A stretch of 64,000 bases of DNA from Paracentrotus lividus (Eukaryota > Echinodermata > Echinoidea > Camarodonta > Echinidae): assembly GCA_940671915.1 (NCBI GenBank), contig CALNVZ010003434.1, forward strand, positions 21,394,838-21,458,837, in the 5' to 3' direction. Under the pieces are notes generated by a model that had not been told where the DNA came from, searched no databases, and saw nothing but the letters and a program-made list of their open reading frames with translations. Position numbers and translations under genes: made by a program. How positions within the stretch are numbered: position 1 is the first letter of the stretch; every line of letters begins with the position of its first letter. Below, piece after piece: positions 34,278 through 47,819 of this stretch.

Positions 34278-36530
34278 AGATTCAAAGACGCCAGCGAATC
34301 TCAAAACATTCTAAAAGTTGAAATGGTCAAGCGCCCGAGTGTAATTTAAGATGCTTTTCAATTTCAACAGGCTGAAACTGCATATAACGTTTCCCTTCAT
34401 TAATTTCTGGAGTTAATTTACCAGTTTCTATCTTTTTCGATTATATATCTTTAAAATGGGGATGCTCTCGTAGAAGGCCTATTCGGAGAAATTCCGATAT
34501 CTTATGCATGAAATGAAAAAGAGAAAGAAAAAAGATCAAAATAAAATATATCTATATTATTGTGAGAAATAAAGCATTATGTTGACGTCTTAATTGATTG
34601 TATTACATATAAAATGTTGCCGTTCCTTTCCTTGATGTTTATTGTTTAAAAAAATGGTTGAATTGGTCAACTGAAACTGAAATTACACAAAATAAATTGG
34701 AGTAAACTTTAATACATGTTTAATGACTAATGTTTAAAACTAATTATATCAATAGGCCTACTGTTCGTCAATCATTTGGTGGAATCTCTTACATTTACAT
34801 TTTTTCATAATATTTGGCATCAATTTAGCAAATCTAAACCTAAGTGTAAGCCCTCTAGTGGCTAGATAAAAATCATTATTTTTCGGGAAAACCCCCAAGT
34901 TATTATCTAAGACAGGAACCCATTAGGAAGGCATCTCATTAATGTACCCCCCCCCCCCCCCCACTAATTCTTCTTTCTAGTACATATGATATAACTCTGA
35001 TCGGGTCATGTTTCGTTGCGTGTATGTCCTGGTTTTAAAGTAAAAGTCAGTGCGTCATGCTAAAATTGCTATTCCAATGAAATTGAAATTTCCAATTATA
35101 CAACGACGATGATACTTATGTAGTCTTTATTTGAGTCGTTCGCAGGGCGGCGCGTTCGCTGTTCGATAAAAACTAAGTTAAATAAAGTATAAGTTTTGAT
35201 CAATAATCCACTTTCTGCCTTAAATTTTGTTATAAAATGAGAACCTTTGTCATCTCCACATAAAAGTTTATAATAGGAACTTTTAGATAAACCAAAAAGT
35301 CTAGGTTTAGAAAAAATACACCTTCAGTAATTCACTGTTCCAGCTCATATTTAGGTGGTATATCGACTTTTATGGGAATTTTTTTTTTTTTAGTAGTCAA
35401 CAGCTTAAAAGATTGAAATGTTTGATGAAAGGACCAATGCTTACTATGTCACTGTCATTGCTCAATAATATTCCAGTTCCAAATGTCAATGTGCCATCAA
35501 ATCGACCCTAACCAAAAGCTTTTCGGATTCAAAACTTTTAAGTGTATATGCGCAATTGAACGTGAATCGGATAGAGTTCTCTACGATCCTAGTATCTCTT
35601 TAAAATCAAAATCTTTAGGGGATTCCAAAGACCAACAAAAATAATTACTATTTCGTAACCTGAAACGAGGTGATGTCATATCTGACAAGGAATCTGGGTT
35701 AATTATTCCCATGGAACCCATCTTTGTCGCCGTCTTATCTGAAGACGATTTTCTTTTTTCATGTACAAATGTGAGGAATCGTTCAGAACGATTCATATAA
35801 GTATTAAAAAAATAAATAAAATGTTTAAAAGCGATTTTCCTGTTTTAGGCTCCGAAACACAAAGGCTTGCAATCAATTGCAAAATAACATATGCCAATCA
35901 TGATAATTATTGCATTCAATTTTTGTTACAAAGACTCACCATAAACCAATAAGAAATTGTTTTTCAAAATTTGCAATCAATCGCAAATCTTTGTATTAAA
36001 GGGCTCTGATCCAGGGTTTGGTGTAGCAAAAAGTAAACCGATGGAAAAATATAAAATGTCCTCATATTTCTTTTATTTCAATGAAATATACCTACAATCA
36101 TTACATCTGTAATGGTTCGTTACTTATCTTCCTGTCTATGATGGAAGTTACTGTTTCAATCTAACAGGACCTCCAAGTTGTTGTTGAAAAGAAGAAAGAA
36201 AAAAAACAAGAACGCGTTCCGCTATTATCAGTTCTGCAGAGGTTTGCACCGATAATCATATTTATATAGATATAGATACATATAGCTGTACATTGCCACT
36301 TGCTTTGAATCTTTTGGGCACTTGTGGAAATTCATGTTCTTCCAATATGAGACGAAAATTACTTCACCGTTGTATAGTTCTCACATTGGAATATTTGGCA
36401 AATCATTTGGTAACCTTGGGTTCAAGGCATTCCTCCATAATTATGGAGTGCATGAAAAACAATTCTACTTCAAAATTACATTTTGTTCTACTCCAACTGA
36501 ATTTGGATTTAAGGTAAAAACCTTCGTCAT
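34278..36530. other. Unassigned AT-rich DNA
   Basis: Poly-C run at 34949-34963. Nothing coding is supported. Confidence 0.4.
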
Positions 36531-38420
36531 GGTTCTCGAGCTAGTCCTCATCATTTCACACGAATGTTAAATTGATAGATTGATATAGAAATTGAAGACT
36601 TTGTTATGATCCAATGGGTCCCCAGGTCCTAAATTGAACTTCATTGCAGTTATTGTAAATTACACTTTTGTGTATAATAACAATCATTTCAATAAACTTA
36701 CGTCGTAAGGAGACACGGTCACACCAGAGTTATATTTTAAAACATTTAATAGCCCTTCTCTTGTACAATACAACTCAACGGTCAGGAGATCCATATATAT
36801 CTACAATCCACATCTATCATGTCTATGAACACTACTTTATCATATACTAAGAAAGAACCTTGCACAGCACAAGAGTGAGAGGCCAAGGCAGACACGTGGA
36901 GTGTATGCCTTGGCCGAATGGCGCGAAAATATAATTTATGAGCGCCCTTCTGGTGTGGGCGTGTCTCCAAGACTACAGTCATCACTTTCTTACAATTAGA
37001 GCAAAACAGCTCAGAAGAATAAGCCTTCAGAACAAACACTCAAATCAAACTGGATTTGTTTCGTCGTTGTTTTTAAGCTACTTTCCTGAAAACCACAATT
37101 AATTATTATTGAGTGGGAGTTATTAGAAACAGTGCTCATTTTATGTGTTACCTCATTACACCTTAAAAAGGACAAACCCTTATAGCATATATACCCCAAG
37201 GACAACTTCCACGAGTTTAGGCTAAAGATTATGGTTCAGGTTTAAAGAGGGGCACTTGTTTTGTTTTTGTTTTTGCTGAGGTAATTGCAGTGCTCATTAG
37301 CTTTTCCAAACCCTCGTCAAGATTCTCAAAATTTCCTCATGAATTCACATGAATGTTAAATTGATGGATTAATGTGGGAAATTGGCTTCTTTGATTAATA
37401 CGATGAGTCCCTTGGACACAATTCTCGACTGCAGTTATTACGAATCACAGTCTCGCGTTTGATATCAATCGCTTTCTTCATGCTACAGTCACACAGACAC
37501 TTACGTTGAAATACGTCCGTGTTGCGTCCAAAAATTCTTTTTTTTCCTGCGGATCCCCAAGGATTCCTTACCGTCATAGTCAGCAGTTTAAATAGTGATG
37601 ATATCGTTCATCCAATACAATAAAGAAAAACATAAGAAATGATAGAATAGAAGATGAAATAAGGATAAAACAACAAATACGTAACTATACGTAAGTGTCT
37701 GTGTGACTGTAGCATAAAATTAGACGAAGCAGCTCAGAAAAAATAAGCCTTCAAAACGAACGCTCGAATCGCATTGGTTTGTAATTTGGATTTGAACATC
37801 GTTATTTTTAAGTTGAGGGAACATAACGTTCCTGGGAATATCACAATAAATTATTGGGTGGGTTTTATTTGAAACAGTGTGAACTTCATATTGGTGATTT
37901 CTGTGTTACCTCGTGTCTGCCTTAGTACCTTCTTGATAAGGACAATTATCCCCAGGACAGGACAACTACCTCCAGCCTGCCAGCAAAGGTTCTACGAATT
38001 AGGCTTATGCTTATAGGGTTTGTTGCTTATTTTTCATTTGCAAATGCAAAATAATACTCATTATTTTTCTAAAACTCCAATCATGATTCTCGAACAAATC
38101 CTCATCATTTCACACGAAGGTCAATGGATTACTATTTGAACTGATTACTTTCTTATGATTGATAAATAATAAGTCCCATGGTCCCGATTTTCAGTTATTA
38201 CGAATCACTCTTTCTTGTGTAATCACCATCACTTAATACAATTACTACAAAACAACTCAGAATAATTACTTTTTTTTTACAGACGGAGAGTCAGCTTTAT
38301 AAAATGCATTTATTTTCATGACGTGTGATCTGGATTTCTGTTTCTTGTAATTTTGAAGTTTGGTGAGCATAATTTTCCTGAAAATATTCATATTGAGTGA
38401 GGAGCATCGAAAACTGTAGC
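36531..38420. repeat. Three degenerate tandem units of about 0.76-0.79 kb
   Basis: Units start near 36531, 37325 and 38089, each with a GATTCTCGA(G/A)-like word, CCTCATCATTTCACACGAA or a variant, then GCAGTTATTACGAATCAC further on. Later shared blocks are at 37015-37190, 37735-37900 and 38255-38415 (CTCAGAA...AAGCC, GATTTG..., CCTGAAAA...ATATTGAGTG). The units are diverged and carry indels; the third is incomplete. 37663-37722 in unit 2 matches 25159-25215. A short run of F-like modules (GGACAATTATCCCC) lies at 37941-37975. Confidence 0.65.
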
Positions 38421-40549
38421 ATTTCACAATTAAATACGCGTGATAGGGTACTTCAGGATCAGCTCAGAATCTTGCAAGAAAATAATTGATTGCTTTATAG
38501 CAATTTATACTGAAAATGCACTCATTTTATCTAACCTTTATTCAATCGATACTACATGAGTATTTCTTTGGTTGAAAGACGCCCCCCCCGCCCTTGTGCC
38601 CAATGTAAGATAGGGGATTGAAACTTCATAAGACGGAATTTTGTCACAAAGTATATTAATTGGTCCACATTAGAATACCATTTTTTTAGCCGTTGATGTA
38701 GTTTCTTGAGAGGTGGGAGGATATGCATCAACCCCCCCCCCCCCCCCGCTATAGGGCATGGTGTAGCAGGGTTGTGGTTTGAGTCGGGGTTTCCAGTCCT
38801 CCGAACATCACGATCATGTTTCAGGTTTTCAACATTTTCACCTTAGGCCTGAACATTAGAATCGATAGAATGTAGCGAAACACTCTGCGATCGATTTAAA
38901 AGATAGGTACATAAAAGATTATCAAGTGGTTCTGTAACTGGAATAAAGCAATGGCCATCGATCACTTTGAAACTCAAGTTCGTGATAAACATGACAAACA
39001 ATACAATAGAGGGTTTTAATACACTTATAACTATGAGGTACAAGATATCTCGAAGTGTGGCAAAACTTTTTAAGGCTTCCTTTCAGAATTAAGGTATGTC
39101 TCCCTGGTGTTAAGATCGCATGAACTTTCTGCATATAAATGAAGAAAAGCTAGCAGGAGAATTAAACACTACACCGAATTGTGATGCCCTATACAGAATG
39201 AACGTGCAGTCCGCATCTTGACCCCCCCCACCCCCCGCCTCTAAATAATTGGGACATTATAAGCAATATCCTGTATTTCTACTGTTTGTTATATGTGTCT
39301 AAAAAGTCCTTTTGCGATGTAGAGTTAGAAGATAATCGTCGATTCAAAGAGTTGTGAAGACGTGCCGTCATTGCATGATTAGAAACGCTCAGGTTGCGAT
39401 TATATCTACCAACATGGTAAATTTGGAGCCCAATGTGGATATTGCCAACTTGGGCAAATAAATTCAAGATACAAATAAAAAGGTGTCACAAAGCGAAAAA
39501 GTGTCGCACCGTTAAGCTAATAATACATAAGTCAAATGTTTATCAACACGTCGCACGTGCAAAGTACGACGACGGATTTGGTAGAAAAAAAACATGTGTC
39601 TCCCGTTTTTGTTTTTGTTTTTGTTTTGTTGTTGTTGTTGATGTTTTTGTGTTTGTGTTTTGCTTTTTAGACACGCACGTTGCAGAGGATTTCGCAATTC
39701 CTTTCGTACAGAAACGTAGGCATCGCAGAAATAGGACCACGAAGGCTACATGCAGCGTGCACGCATATGCCCCGCAGCATACGACTGCTGTGACCACTGC
39801 ATTATGGAGGTATCGTTATCAGGTATAGCTTCAAATATTAGTTAAATTTGTACTGTCAACCTTGTTTTTCCCTCATTCTGTAAATATCAGATTCAAATAC
39901 CGGATTCTTACATCTCCTGACATGCATAAACAAAGCCTCCTCCAGAAAAGCAATAAGTTGTGCAACAAAGTTTCTTGAACCGCTCTACTTTTTTTTTCAC
40001 CCAGGTACCTCGGTTTTTTTCTTGGCGCGGTCCAAATAAACCTAATGCCATCTAATTCTCATCCACTGCTCTCATCCATGTATAATAAACGAGATTTGAT
40101 GCCATCTAACCAAATTACATTAAATGTTTCCTATTTTGGTGGGGAAAAAAAATGGAACTAAATCAAAGTAAACCGCTATCTGGCTATGACACCTCATTGA
40201 CGTTGAGAGGGACAAAGAGAGAGAAGGACGAGGAGGAAAGAAATGATAGGAGGATGGACGGGGAGGACAGAGAAAGGGGGAGACAATTAAAGAAAGGAAA
40301 ATTTAATGAAAGCGAGGAGAGGAGAAAGAGAAAAGATAGGGAAAGAAAGAGAGCGTGGTTGGATAATAATAAACCTGATAAAGGCCTTATCTAATTGTCG
40401 CTGGGGAATCGAACACTTTTTGATTTTTTTTTTCTTTTTCTTTTTCTTTTTCTATTCGCGATCAAGTTGCTGCGACCCCTCCGTCAGGTCGCCGTAAGTT
40501 GCTCGCGGCTCGCTCAAGTCAAATAATTGGCCAGATAAAGCATTAAATT
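38421..40549. other. Unassigned DNA with low-complexity tracts
   Basis: C runs at 38581-38590, 38731-38747 and 39221-39236. T/G-rich tract at 39606-39665. Purine-rich stretch at 40210-40365. The 131-codon frame at 39433-39828 and the 80-codon frame at 40152-40394 are largely low complexity and are not called genes. Confidence 0.4.
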
Positions 40550-40565
40550 AGAGAGAGAGAGAGAG

Positions 40566-40619
<54 letters not shown>

Positions 40620-40642
40620 ATATCCCCATATATATATATATA
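40550..40642. repeat. (GA)n then (TA)n microsatellite
   Basis: GA units at 40551-40570 followed by about 24 TA units to 40617, with a further TA patch to 40642. Confidence 0.95.
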
Positions 40643-40733
40643 TCCTGTATATGGGGAGGGGCATATTACGACCGGTAATATCGCAGCGACGCATAATGTC
40701 ACACCAACGCATTATTTACGTCTAGGACCAAAC

Positions 40734-40935
40734 TGTGACGTCACAATCCGAAATACGTGGCTGGGATTTGAACCTCGGTTCGATCCGCATCAGTTTGTAG
40801 GCTGATTTTCTATTTCCATTAGGCCTATCTAAACAATTCAAATGACTTTAGTGATTTTCCCTAAATAAGCCAACGAACAAATAAGGATCGGGCCGGGGTT
40901 CGAATGCCAGTCATGACTTTCGGATGGTGACGTCA
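40734..40935. mobile_element. Foldback element with tRNA B-box-like words in both arms
   Basis: Arms of about 53 bp: TGTGACGTCACAATCCGAAA at the left, mirrored at the right (TTTCGGATGGTGACGTCA). Inner arm ends contain GGATTTGAACC and GGTTCGATCC on the left and GGGTTCGAATGCC on the right, close to the RNA polymerase III B-box consensus GWTCRANNC. No complete tRNA cloverleaf is seen. Confidence 0.65.
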
Positions 40936-42985
40936 AAATATGTTGGTCACAACAGGGAATTGGGCGGATGAGAAAAACTGAGAGAGAATAAGTATTATAC
41001 TGTATATAAACAAAATGAGGCTAAGTATGCATGGACTGATATTAAATTGATTAATGATAAGTGATTGATCACAATATGTTCCAAAATAGAAACCTAAACA
41101 TAAAAAAGCAACTAAATTACAAGTAGGATATACAGGTCGAATGACCTTCTTCTATTTTGAGTCTGTAATCTATATACATCAATAACTAATAATGCGACGC
41201 GTGTTCGCATGGCTCCAAGTGATTCTTGAAAATGCTATATTACAGCCCGGTTTTATGGAAAATGATATGGTGCAAATAGAGTGATTAGGCGATGTCAGCT
41301 ACTATTAGTTTTGTAATAATCGTCGTCTTCGGTTCTTTGAAGACGGCTAAAGATTCGTCTTCAGAGGAGAATCGCCGCCGCGCCTCCCTGGGATGTCATG
41401 CCTCACCTGTTTGTGAGCAAACAACCGGTCATTTTCTGGTTACAAAATGGTAGTCACAACCTTCGTAGGTCTACCGTAGCAAGACCTGTAGCGGATATGG
41501 GAAATGTGTTGTGATCCCTGGGTTATTTATACGGCTTTAGAAAAGGTAGGCCTATTAAAAAATTTAAAAAAAATAAAAAACCTTGGGTGCCGTGTCTGTT
41601 TTGTTTTTGTTTTGTTTTGTTTTGTTTTGTTTTGTTTTGTTTTTGTTTTTCTAGCAGAATTCGTCTAAACAAGTTGTGACTACCGCATTAGCGACAACGG
41701 TGGTGAGAAAATAACGTATATGACACACAAATCATCGGCTCGCAATGGATTCTCGTTCCCATAGAGTAAAGATAAGCAGTGTTTGAAAATATTCATATAA
41801 CTTCGATTACTTACAAAGATAACAAAACAAATAAAATGAATACAAGATTATTCTAAGGGAAGCAATATGCCTACATATCCCACCGCTGAGTGCACAAAAA
41901 TTGCATCATGTTGCCTTGGGTGCCGGGGCTTTTAAATGCAAGAGTGTGACCAAGGCTTTGGAAAAGTAGCAATTAGATTATCATGGGGAGTCAGGTAGCC
42001 AAACATGATGCGTTAATGTGACTTTGACAACATGGATTGTTGCACGCGCCGCTGATTACTTAGCCGAAATACTATATTAAGTCAATAACCACCATGAAGT
42101 ACCGCCACTGCCCTCACGCAGCGTTCCATATATTTTTCGGTTAAGAGCTTTCCAATAACTTAAGTAGCCCATAATCCTTAACAAATCGAATTTGGTATGG
42201 CCTGAATACACCGTTTAGACGTGCTTATTCTAGTCTATACTGTGAACTAGGGATTGTTATTTTCGTTGAACACCGCAATATTCAAAAACAAAATCAGGCT
42301 TATTCATAGCGAACTATAATAGTATACTAGTACATAACGTTTTGCCTATCATTTTTTTTAAACCTTAAGAATAGTGATTAGGTCTAATGAATATACTTTT
42401 GTTTAGATGATTATTACATGTAATAGTACATTGCAGATTTCAGTAAAAATTAGCATAGAATTGAATTTATATTGGAATAATATTTTTATTATATTTTTTT
42501 TGGGGGGGGGAGGAAGGTAAATGACTTTTTTCCCCCTCTACAACATAATTACTGCGGGTATGAATGTATTGAATAGCGAATTTTATCAAGTTGGCATTAT
42601 TATAAGACTGCACTGCTCAAAATGTTGCATTGTGGATTGGGAACTGGTCCGAATCGAATAGATGATGACTCGAGGTGGTGCTATAGAATTATAAGGCTGT
42701 TGGTTCGTATTGGCTTTGATAATTTAGAAGGTCATACTTTTTTTTTGTTTTTTTTTTTTTTTGACGTGTGGCAAATTAGATACACACCTTTTAGTGGGAG
42801 TACCCCATGTCATTAAATCTTGAATATTAAATTCCAAGCACCTTGAGGTACATTGTTTGGCGCCGATGCGTATTTTGTTTTCATATTTGGACCTAGATTC
42901 TCACATGGACGAAGACCAAAGTTAACAGGAGGAGGAAGGGGCAAGTCGTCCGAAGTAATGTCAATGATCTTACTCCCCCATTTCT

Positions 42986-43042
<57 letters not shown>

Positions 43043-44460
43043 GGAAAGGGGGGGATCCAATTCTACACAAAGTATCTCTATTTTCATGTGAAAAAATGTA
43101 AATTCATCTCTTAATTGCATCATCATTTAATTTTGTCTAATGTATTATTTTTCTTTTGCTCGTATTGTAGCTCACAGGGAAGAAAATGCTCGTGTTTATT
43201 AATTTCTTTCTTTCATTGTACTTTTTTTTTTTTTTTTTACTTTTTTTATTTTTATTTCAAGACACTAATTGAAAAACAAAAATAATGTAATCATTTTTTT
43301 CTTTCTTTCTTTTTTGTGGCTGATGTTGTTATTTGTTATTTTTTATTTTGTTTTGTTTTGTTTTGTTTGTTTTGTTGTTTAGTTTATTTTTTTTTATTTT
43401 TTTTTTTTTTATTTTTTATTTTTTTTGCTTTGTGTTTTTGTAGTTTTTCTTGTTGCTTGTTGTTGTTGCTTTCTTTTTTCTTTTTTTTTTCCTCTTTACG
43501 CCATCTTTTGCTAGCTCCCAAACGAAAACTATTCTGGATCCACCACAGTAAATAATGCATTAGTGAATTCCGCCTCAAGATGCAACCGCGATCAATTACT
43601 TGTGATATTTTATTCGTCAAACTTACTTGGAAAATAGCCAGTATGTGTGCCGCGAAACACAAAATACATCCTTCTGTATGGAAACTGGAAAATACAGGTT
43701 GATTTGTGTCATTAAAGAAAACATAAGGGGGATTGCGTTTCGAAGGGATTGTTAAAATGTGATGAAAACCTGTACGTACCGGTAACTGTGATTAAACTAC
43801 GAAGGTTGCCCAAGGTGCTACACGCCTATAAAATATTGGCAAAAATGTGTATTCTTAACGTATTCCTTAAATACATATGATTTGGTATTTGTGGTAAATT
43901 TAAAGAAATATTTCATATCCAAATTCAAATATATAAATATAAGAAATGTAGGCTAGGCTCCCCAAAACCAATTTTCGTATTGGACAAGCTTGATGGTGGA
44001 AATTTGAAATTTGATATTATTCTTATTGTGAGTTCGATTTGGCCTATATTCTTTAAGAAACACGATGGTAGTGTTTGGTATTTCTATAAAGCAGGAAAAT
44101 GGACTTCTTCTGCATTTTCGATCCCCCTCTCATTGGTGTAGTGGATCTTGAGAAATTATTAGTTTTCTAAAAACCGATCAAAATCAATGTGTGCATCCCA
44201 TGTCCATACCTATTTATAAGTTTCGAACACGATAATTTAAGATGATCATGAAAGGAACAAAGCATTTTGTAATTTCGATTTGATCCTCGTGGCATAAAAC
44301 GTAGCATAACCTTTGTTTTTCAAAAGCAAATTATTCGAAATAGAATGCATAAGCAAGAAAAATATTTTGGCTTTAATTTTATACCACAATCACCTAACGT
44401 TTGAGAAGATTTCTTACCTTAATTATTTTTCCCGCTTTTTTTTGTTTTGTTTTGTTAATA
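40936..44460. other. Unassigned DNA with several simple repeats
   Basis: (TTTTG)n at 41598-41645, T and G runs at 42495-42515 and 42736-42762, (CT)n at 42982-43041, and a T-rich tract with TTTTG units over 43215-43495. Small frames across these tracts are compositional artefacts. No gene recognised. Confidence 0.45.
42982..43041. repeat. (CT)n microsatellite
   Basis: CT units with CCT interruptions. Confidence 0.95.
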
Positions 44461-44900
44461 CAGTCTGTGTCAAAAAGAATGGTACAGTCGGGAAAAAAAA
44501 AATTTAAGTATGAAATCTTCTCAAATGATGTATGAATGTGGTGCCAACTTCAAACCAAAAGATTCTTCTCGCTGATGCACTTTGTTTTGTATAATTTACT
44601 TTTGTAAAACAAAAGTTATGCTGAATTTTGTGCGACGATGAGCTAATCATGCTAATCGAAATTACACACATCTATTGTCTTGGTGCACTGAATTCATGGT
44701 AATGGTTAAGTGTATTTTTTCTTGATTATAAAAAAAAATGGTCATCTCAAGATTTACAGCAAAAAATGGGATGAAAAAAATTGCAGAAGTAAGCCTTGTT
44801 TTCCTACTTTATGGAAATATCAAACACTTTTAGAATGTGATTAATTTTCATACCTTAAAAAAATGTTATCCAACTGTACCATTTTAGTTGACACAGACTG
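44461..44900. mobile_element. 440-bp TIR element with CAGTCTGTGTCAA ends
   Basis: The left end CAGTCTGTGTCAAAAAGAAT and the complement of the right end (CAGTCTGTGTCAACTAAAAT) are followed by TGGTACAGT and further mirrored A-rich sequence (AAGTATGAAA / AAGGTATGAAA), so the TIR is about 55-60 bp with gaps. Non-coding MITE; target duplication unclear. Confidence 0.75.
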
Positions 44901-47569
44901 AACATGTACATACTGTAGAAGGGGCGAGCTGACGTAACCCGTAGGGCATGTAGGGAGCGATGAAAAAAATGTCTTTTCACCAACAGAAGACCGTTGGTCA
45001 ACATAGCCACGGTATGCGCTGCGGTTCAAAACCCCAAAGCCCAGAGACGAACTTTTTTTTTATCATGCAAGAATCTCAACGTGCGAAATTTTCATCGGCT
45101 GAAATGAGAGCCTCAGTGTTGTTGATTACCCGAAAGATCACCCTCACCTGTAAAATCCTAGAGTCATCCTAAAAGCACGAAGCACACGACGGAAAAGGAA
45201 TTAAGTTAGAAATAATTAAGTTTCAATGGCACATATACGCCGCAGAATAGTAGATTGAGATTTTAATTCATCTTTTGCCTGAAGAGTTTATCCATAAATA
45301 AAAATCTGCAAATGAAATAGTTTGTGTCTAATGAAATTTGTATAAATCAATATTTAATGTACGATACAAATTAACCGAATATTATTTGAACGCGTACCTA
45401 ATCATTTGATAATTATATAACGGTAGTTTTTTTAAAGCGTTTATTTTACAAGCTTCGTAACCGGTAGCGTATATTTACGATATATCATAAATAGGTTATA
45501 GAATGATTATTTAAAAAAAATTGAATTATGAGCTATCGCAGGGGGAAGAACAATAAAACAAATAGTACAAATTGGATCAGACTGAACCCTTCCCGGTCCA
45601 TTTGGTTATACCGCACCTTGAATGGGCCAAAAAAACAACAAAACAACAAAAAAAGGTAATGAGGACTGCCCCCCCCCCATCCCATTCTGAAAGCCCTTCG
45701 TATTCACACAGAAACTATCACACAACAAAATAATGTTCATTGCGTTCTTGAAAATTTTGCCGAAAATGCTCGAACGGATTGGTTGCAATACTAATGTGTG
45801 ATGATCTGTTCACGAACTTCATGGATGCGGCTTGGACAGAGAGGTGCCACGATCAAACTATTCTAAAACATTATTTGGCGATTTGGCGATAGCTCCCGAC
45901 CCCACCTACTCGGGGGTCAACCCATACACGTCTGCTCGTTCCGGATTCTTTGAGATTCCCCCTATCAGTAGGGGAAGCTGAGGTAAAATTACCCCCTATT
46001 AGTATTTCAGGCTTTTTGAAGGGATGCTGCATCAAACTTACCCCCCCCCCCTATTACAGGGTTTGGGAGGGGGAGTCAGAAAAATTACCCCCTTTTCACA
46101 TGTTTTTGGACCATATTGGGGACCCTATTTCAGGATTTGTGCTCAAAGAATTGAAAACTACCCCTTATTAAAAATAGGCTGGGAAAATGCTAAAGGAGGC
46201 CTATTTCAATGATTTCTTGTGATTCCCCCACCCCCTACCTGAGCCCCTAAAATACACTCCTTTCAGTCCGGAGAAATCGGGAACGAGCAATACAGTCATG
46301 TATGGTTGACAGCCTGAGTGGGGTGGGGGGGGGGGGCGGATGGGCGACAGATATTTGCTATTCTGTACAATAGTCCGTTAAAGTTTCTTCAAGAACGAAT
46401 AAATACGCGTGTTAAAAACGAAACCGTTGGACTTAGCCTGAAATGATTAAAAATAATGATAGACCCGTCCTTTCCTTGAAGCATGTCGACGGCAGCAACT
46501 ATTATAAAATGATGTACTCTTCAATTACTTGAGTATGAGTTTCACGCATCTCAGGAATACCCCCTGGCTTCGAAAACGTCGTTGGAAACACATTGATAAA
46601 TGTAGGGCGGGTTCGTGAGACCCGCGGCCCAACTTCAAATGATAGCGGCTATCACTTTGCAATGAGCTATTGAAGTCCAACACCCGGTAACATAGAAATT
46701 AAGATCAATAAAAAAATGACAGTTTATGACAGCCATTCTGATTGGTTTCCAGTGAGACTTTTATGCAAGAATTCCATGCAACAAGGATCATGATTGGTCC
46801 AAATCTTGTATCAAAAAGACTGACCCCAAAAACGTTACCTACGACGGGTCCCCCATTTACATAAAAATTGCAAACAAAATCTGTTGGATGGGCTAAATCA
46901 AAATGTTTTATGGGCGAGGAAGTCTAAATGAATCTTGAGCCATCTACCCGCATTCTGATCGTTTGTTGTTTGTTTGTTTTTGTTTTTCTCTCTCATTTAG
47001 GGGTATGGAATGAAGCCCCCCCCCCCCTTGAATGCGCACCTGAGTGGAACTATCTAATCACCCAAAGAGTGCATGAAACTTCCGATGGTCAATATATAAA
47101 TAATAAAGGCTTCATGATAACAATTCGGTGTTAAATATATCTCATGGTCTCCTTTCATATTCAACTCCCTCTGTGTTTTATAATCGCAGTCACATTGAGC
47201 CATTGACCGCAATCTGGTTTGAACTCAACCACTTCTGGTAATTGGTTATTTTCTCGGTATTCTTTGTATTATTATGTCATGTCCCACAGATGAATAGCAT
47301 TTTTTTTTTTTTTACGGATTTATGCCGGTGCGAAGGACACACGAAGGGTACACGAATTGCCCGCTGCTTTAGTGATCAGAGCAATTAGAATAAAAAAATA
47401 TCCATGCCGTGGGTCCATCCTTGCTCAACTTCGGTGTGACGCCACCATAACAAAAACCATTAAAAAAAATGCTAATGCACCCTCCATCCATTTCTGAGTC
47501 AAGGTTGTTGCATCTTCCAAATCTCGTGTGCTCATCATGCTCATTCTGTGCAAACTTCTTGCCCACCTT
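44901..47569. other. Unassigned DNA
   Basis: A degenerate run of AAAATTACCCCCTATT-like words lies at 45950-46150. C/G runs occur at 45669, 46040, 46325 and 47016. No gene recognised. Confidence 0.4.
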
Positions 47570-47819
47570 CAGGCGCGTATCCAGGATTTCGCACCCCGGG
47601 GGCCCGACGTGAATTTGGCGCCCTGTGTACTTTTCAAAATATGGCGCCCCCCCCCCCCCGCCAGACAAACATAGGCCTACGGCTTAAATGTATGTTGAAG
47701 GATTTTGAATAATAATTTATTTAAAGTTGTTGTGTTTTTTTTTTTATACTTGCCAATGGTGAGTTAACGGAAAAGAATTTCTAGTATATGATATTACCGC
47801 TATAGATAAAAATACGAAT

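Noticed and set aside
39433..39828. 131-codon frame as an exon
   Set aside because: Half of it is a T/G-rich simple tract and no domain is recognisable.
40152..40394. Charged 80-codon frame (R/E/K rich)
   Set aside because: Purine-rich low-complexity DNA gives such frames by composition.
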